A DNA stretch of 17,886 bases from JAFDBW01 sp963723355 (GTDB lineage: Bacteria; Desulfobacterota; Desulfuromonadia; Desulfuromonadales; BM103), in contig CAVRQQ010000035.1 in assembly GCA_963723355.1 (NCBI GenBank), positions 1-17,886 on the forward strand, written 5' to 3'. The notes under the pieces were generated by a model, which did not search any database, was not told the DNA's origin, and was given only the letters and a program-made list of their open reading frames with translations. Positions 14,211-17,886 of the stretch are shown one piece after another; the first letter of the stretch is position 1, and every line of letters begins with the position of its first letter. A program made the translations under genes and the position numbers.

Positions 14211-15555
14211 ATGTACCCTCTGTTTGAAATCCCCATCGTTGGTGGTCCGATCCTCATCGCAGCCATTGCAACCTTTCACATCATCCCCAGTCATGTTGCG
14301 ACCGGCGCCTTCTGGATCACCTATTTTATCGAGCGCAAAGCCCTTCGGGAGAATCGCCCGGAGCTGCTCGAATTCCTGAAAAAACTCAGCCTGTCAATTC
14401 TGATCTTCTGCTTCGTCACCGGCTCGTTGACCGGCGTCGGCATCTGGTTCGCGGCGACCGTGCTGAGCCCGCGGGCCATCTCCGGATTGATTCATACCTA
14501 TGTCTGGGGATGGGCCGCAGAATGGGTGTTCTTCGTCATCGAAATCGTCGCAATCTACGTTTATTACTACAGCTTCGACAAGATCAGTCCGAAAGTCCAT
14601 CTGCGCATCGGGCTGATCTACGCGGTGGCCGCCTGGTTCAGCATGGTGATCATTACCGGCATTCTCGGTTTCATGATGACGCCGGGAGGCTGGCTCGAAA
14701 CGGGCGGATTTTTCTCCGGCTTCTTTAACCAAACCTACTGGCCGCAGCTGTTGTTCCGAACTTCGATGATGTTCGCCATCGCCGGCTGCTACGCCGCCCT
14801 GGTCGCGTCAACCCTGCGCAACGGCGGCCGTGACACCGTGCGGCGGATCGCCGGGCGCTGGGGGCTGATCGGGTTACTGGCGTCCGGCGTGTTTGCTAGC
14901 CTGGTACTACCTGGTCCTGCCGGCCAACGCCTTGGAGAACCTCGCATCGATCGGTTACGTCGCCATCATGCTCAAGCTTGCGATCGTCGCAGCCGTACTG
15001 CTGGGCGGTTACTTTTTCCTGCTCGCTTCGGGCCGGGGCTGGTTCGTCAATGCCTGGATCGGCACAGCCATGATGGTTCTGCTGTTTGCCGGCATCATCG
15101 GTGGTGAAAGTGTTCGCGAGTTTATTCGCCGACCCTACCTGATCCCCGGCTACATGTATTCCAACCAGATTATCGGCCATGACATGGCCGCAAAAGGGAT
15201 TGCGTCAGAAGCCGAACGCTTCAGTCGCCAGGGCCTGCTGCCCAATTACCCCTTTATTCCTGAACAACTTGCGACGGTCACCGAAGAGAATTTCCTGGCG
15301 GCCGGGGAAGTCCTGGTGAAAGTCGAATGTCTGGCCTGCCACACCCTGGCGAAGGGCGGGCGCAACGCCCTGCCGGACATTCTCGACGGGCTGGACGCAG
15401 AAAGCGCCGTCTACCTGCTGGACGATCTTTCCCGTTCCTACATGCCGCCTTTTGTCGGCAATGCCACGGAACAACGGGCGGCGGCCGCTTATCTTGCCAG
15501 CATCGCTGGCGGCGAGCTGCCGAGTGCCAGGTGGGTTGTAGAGGGTGACGAATAA
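14211..15555 (+). CDS. Cytochrome bd-like oxidase subunit I with C-terminal heme c domain, frameshifted
   Basis: The start ATG at 14211 follows GGAG. Frame 1 runs to GLLASGV (227). One extra T in TTT near 14890-14894 then shifts the frame, and the protein continues LAWYYLVLPANALENL to stop 15555, for 446 residues when repaired. It resembles CydA: a first-helix His (FHIIPSHVATG, H23/H28), VTGSLTGVGIWF (69-80), WAAEWVFFVIE with acidic E104 and E111, FMMTPGGW, and ESVREFIRRPYLIPGYM (298-314), reminiscent of the CydA GRQPW region. The position corresponding to the CydA b558 His (FVHT) reads FRT. The tail (about 355-433) is a mono-heme cytochrome c domain: CLACH (372-376) and axial Met in YMPPF (M410). 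A cytochrome c or another one-electron donor may replace quinol. Probably O2-reducing at the membrane; this is inferred. Confidence 0.82.
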
Positions 15556-15596
15556 AACAAATCGCGTTTTTCATTGTCAGACAAACGGAGTGATCG

Positions 15597-16721
15597 ATGG
15601 ACACCAATCTCATGATTCAAACGCTGCAGGATCCCATGGGCGTGCCTTTTTACCCGGTCGTTTTCCAGGGCTTGAGCATCCTGACCTTTGCCCTGCATAT
15701 CTTCTTCGTTAACCTGGTCCTGGGCGGCGCCCTGATCGCCGCATGGGGACATTTCAGCAGCGATCAACGATGGCAGAAACTCAGTCGGATGTTGGCCAAG
15801 GTGACGACCATCAACATCTCGATCGCCATTGTCCTGGGCGTTGCCCCGCTGCTCTTCGTCCAGGTCATCTACGATCCCTTCTGGTACACCTCGAACCTGC
15901 TGAGCGCCTGGTGGACCATGCTTTTCCTCGCGGCGTTGATCACCGGCGCCCTGGCGATGTACGTCTTCTATCTGAAACGCAAGACCGGAAAACAACGCGC
16001 CGGCGGCTTTGGCCTGCTTGCTGTCGCCTGCATCCTGTTTGCCGCGCTGATCATCCATGTCCTGTCGATGCAGGCGCTGCATCCTGAGCAGTGGTTGGGC
16101 TGGTATGTCAGCGGCCTGAAGATGAACACCGCAGGCTGGGGGCTCAATTCGCTGCAGATCAGCCGGCTTCTGCACTTCCTGGTCCCGGCACTGCTGAACA
16201 CCGGGATCTTTCTGATGCTCTATGCCTGGTACTTCAAGCCGCGGGAAGACCTCGACCAGGCGTATTTGGCCTGGGCAGCAAAGCTCGGCCTGAGCCTGGC
16301 ACGCTATGCGGTGATCGCGACCGCTTTGATCGGTATCTGGTGGCTGATCGGCCTTCCGGCGGAGTTCCATTTCATGACCGAGCATAGCCTGATTGCCGGA
16401 TACGTCCTGGCCATTCTGCTGATCGCCCTGCTGTTCAAGGCGCAACAGGACCCCTCCGGCTATGCGCCAAGTGCCGCAGTCCTGAGTCTTGTTACGCTGC
16501 TGGTGATGAGCGTCTCACGGGAATCGCTGCGCCTGAGCTACCTGAAGCCGTTCGGCTACTCGATCTACGACTATCCGACGACGGTCGACTGGGGCAGCAC
16601 CAGCCTGTTTCTGGCAACCTTCGTGCTCGGTATTGCGGTGGTTGCCTACTTGTTGACGATCGCATTCAAGGCCGGGCGTGGTGAATACATGCAGGAGCTG
16701 AAAGCCTCAACAGAACCGTAA
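15597..16721 (+). CDS. Cytochrome bd-like oxidase second subunit (CydA-related membrane protein)
   Basis: The 374-residue protein, with GGAG six bases before the ATG, has about nine membrane helices and starts 41 bp after subunit I. It is not a typical CydB. It looks like a second CydA relative: GLSILTFALHIFFVNLVLGGAL (25-45) has a His (H34) placed as in CydA helix 1, and LLHFLVPALLNTGIF (191-205) resembles the CydA FVHTVAAGY...F segment, with H193 at the heme-ligand place. RESLRLSYLKPFGYSIYDY (308-326) parallels ESVREFIRRPYLIPGYMYSN of subunit I. H154 and H193 are further possible ligands. No heme c motif and no signal peptide cleavage site are seen. The pair probably forms a heterodimer descended from duplicated CydA. 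Proposed from by-eye motif comparison only. Confidence 0.72.
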   Translation: MDTNLMIQTLQDPMGVPFYPVVFQGLSILTFALHIFFVNLVLGGALIAAWGHFSSDQRWQKLSRMLAKVTTINISIAIVLGVAPLLFVQVIYDPFWYTSNLLSAWWTMLFLAALITGALAMYVFYLKRKTGKQRAGGFGLLAVACILFAALIIHVLSMQALHPEQWLGWYVSGLKMNTAGWGLNSLQISRLLHFLVPALLNTGIFLMLYAWYFKPREDLDQAYLAWAAKLGLSLARYAVIATALIGIWWLIGLPAEFHFMTEHSLIAGYVLAILLIALLFKAQQDPSGYAPSAAVLSLVTLLVMSVSRESLRLSYLKPFGYSIYDYPTTVDWGSTSLFLATFVLGIAVVAYLLTIAFKAGRGEYMQELKASTEP

Positions 16722-16725
16722 AAAA

Positions 16726-17745
16726 TCACCAGCCCAGCACGATTCCGACCAGGCCGATCAGCAGACCGACCGCGAAATTGATCAATTTCACGCGCAGAAA
16801 ATCACGCCTGGAATCCGCCAGCAACGGCAGCATGCCATGGCCATCCTGAACAATCGAGCTGGCGAGCAGCACGCTGAAGGGCAGTGCCCCCTCGATATAA
16901 AGGGTCAGAAACACCAGGTGTGGGCCCGATTCCGGAATCAGGCCGAGCAGGCAGGCGGAGAGCAGCAGCAGAAGCCTGTGCTCCTGCAGCCAGCCGGTAA
17001 GCTGGAACGTCTCGAGCAGCAGATGCATGACCAGCAGGGCACCGAAGGTCCAGGCCAGGATGCGCGGGATATGGGTCTTTACCACGTGTTCCCAGAGGTG
17101 GCTTTCAAGAAAATGGTCGGGCACGGTGGCAACGATGAACAGGCCGACCATGGTCGACAGGAGCAGCGTCCAGCGGATCCAGTTCCATTCTTCCGGACCG
17201 ATTTCGCCAGTGGCCAGGCCGAGCGTGAAGAGGACCGTCGCCAACAGCAGGACGCCCCGGGACAGTGAACAGTTGCGCAATTGGCTGAGGATTTGGCCGC
17301 GGGGGAAACACTCACAATCCTCCTCGTCATGCAGGTGAAGATCGTGAGCGGCATGCGCCTGGGCGACCCAGCTTCTGGCGAACCGGTCTGTCAGTGCTCC
17401 GGCCACGATGGCGACCAGGAAGAGGATGCAAAAAACCATGCCGGCGGTCTTCGGTGCCATGGCCAGCATGACAAATGATTCATCGCCGCTGGTTGCAATC
17501 ATCGCCGCAACAACCGCGCCGGGAGTGACCGTCCGGTGCATGTACAGCGAGACCACGGCAAAGGCACCAAGGCAGCCGGGACTCACGCCGAGCGCGGCGG
17601 CCAGCAGGTATTGCCGCCAGCGGCCTCCACGCAGGGCCTCCTGCCAGACGCCTCGACTGAGAACGTTGAGATATTCGATGACCAGCATCATCACGAAAAC
17701 GAAGCCGGTAATCATCAGGGCGTGTTTCAGGCTGTAGAGGATCAT
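16726..17745 (-). CDS. Putative 10-TM heavy-metal (manganese) exporter, ArsP_2 family
   Basis: The 339-residue protein has about ten membrane helices and matches PF11449 (ArsP_2, annotated as putative manganese transporter). Two related signatures form an internal repeat: VSPGCLGAFAVVSLYMHRTVTPGAVVAAMIATSGDE (54-89) and IPESGPHLVFLTLYIEGALPFSVLLASSIVQDGHG (270-304). They suggest two inverted halves, as in duplicated transporters. Between them a His/Asp/Glu/Cys-rich stretch (HAAHDLHLHDEEDCEC, 131-146) is a likely cytoplasmic metal-binding linker. The ribosome site GGAGGG is unusually close to the ATG. The gene converges on the oxidase, with only 4 bp between stops and no terminator visible, so antisense overlap of transcripts is likely. 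The metal is not shown by sequence. Confidence 0.82.
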   Translation of the reverse strand: MILYSLKHALMITGFVFVMMLVIEYLNVLSRGVWQEALRGGRWRQYLLAAALGVSPGCLGAFAVVSLYMHRTVTPGAVVAAMIATSGDESFVMLAMAPKTAGMVFCILFLVAIVAGALTDRFARSWVAQAHAAHDLHLHDEEDCECFPRGQILSQLRNCSLSRGVLLLATVLFTLGLATGEIGPEEWNWIRWTLLLSTMVGLFIVATVPDHFLESHLWEHVVKTHIPRILAWTFGALLVMHLLLETFQLTGWLQEHRLLLLLSACLLGLIPESGPHLVFLTLYIEGALPFSVLLASSIVQDGHGMLPLLADSRRDFLRVKLINFAVGLLIGLVGIVLGW

Positions 17746-17886
17746 GGCCCTCCCGAAAGATTAAAAGCGTATAACCATTTCTAACAATCGTACGCCGGAA
17801 GTCAAACGTCAGCGAAGTTCCATTTAAGTGATCCTGACCCTGTCTGACGCCTTTTTTTCACAGCCTGTGCCTGCGAAAAGTGCTCT
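17746..17886 (-). promoter_or_regulatory. Upstream region of the metal exporter gene
   Basis: On the minus strand TTGACT (17804-17799) is a reasonable -35, followed after about 16 bp by TAGAAA, and further on by TTATAC. No yybP-ykoY (Mn2+) riboswitch motif was recognised in the 141 bp available, but its 5' end could lie outside the window. No gene is seen in this stretch. Confidence 0.3.

Overview
The window reads as a chromosomal stretch of a moderately GC-rich, respiratory, metal-handling Gram-negative bacterium. A Desulfuromonadales/Geobacter-like deltaproteobacterium fits best: there is a cytochrome bd-like oxidase with a fused heme c domain, a DUF134/NifX/DUF302 cluster, a Dps-like ferritin and a BMP-type purine importer. 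That placement is inferred from gene content only; there is no rRNA or marker gene here.

Layout. (1) 1-1821, minus: the N-terminal part of a PEP-synthase-like protein (ATP-grasp/PPDK_N), running off the left edge and overlapping an upstream pyridoxamine-phosphate-oxidase-like flavoprotein. (2) 1924-3559, plus: UV damage endonuclease UvsE with its own terminator, then a Dps-like ferritin (thioferritin type) with a strong terminator. (3) 3615-4064, minus: a small DMT/YdcZ-family membrane protein. (4) 4133-9486, minus: a purine/nucleoside uptake and salvage block (BMP binding protein, dual ATPase, two permeases, xanthine phosphoribosyltransferase). The ATPase, permeases and xpt overlap end to end. 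The ATPase-to-xpt part is bracketed by two copies of a ~100-bp palindromic repeat, and one copy supplies the last residues of xpt. (5) 9487-10507: about 1 kb without a credible gene. It holds a 14-bp perfect inverted repeat, four copies of a two-hairpin module in alternating orientation, and a ~190-bp inverted duplication built around the outer two copies. (6) 10508-11719, minus: an orphan PAS histidine kinase. (7) 11847-13983, minus: a four-gene metal-type operon, NifX-like protein > DUF302 > BASS/ACR3-like transporter without cysteine > DUF134 regulator, with a palindrome over the likely promoter. (8) 14211-16721, plus: two genes for a non-canonical cytochrome bd-like complex, the first ending in a mono-heme c domain. 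(9) 16726-17745, minus: a 10-TM ArsP_2-type putative metal (manganese) exporter converging on them.

Three genes (BMP binding protein, NifX-like, bd-like subunit I) are broken by apparent single-base insertions, always +1. In each case the downstream reading frame and stop remain intact. This looks more like sequence error or very recent mutation than old decay, and it hides these genes from automatic ORF calling.

The most interesting items are the bd-like/heme c oxidase pair, whose two subunits look like complementary CydA relatives, and the noncoding hairpin array whose stems differ in sequence between copies while largely keeping their pairing.
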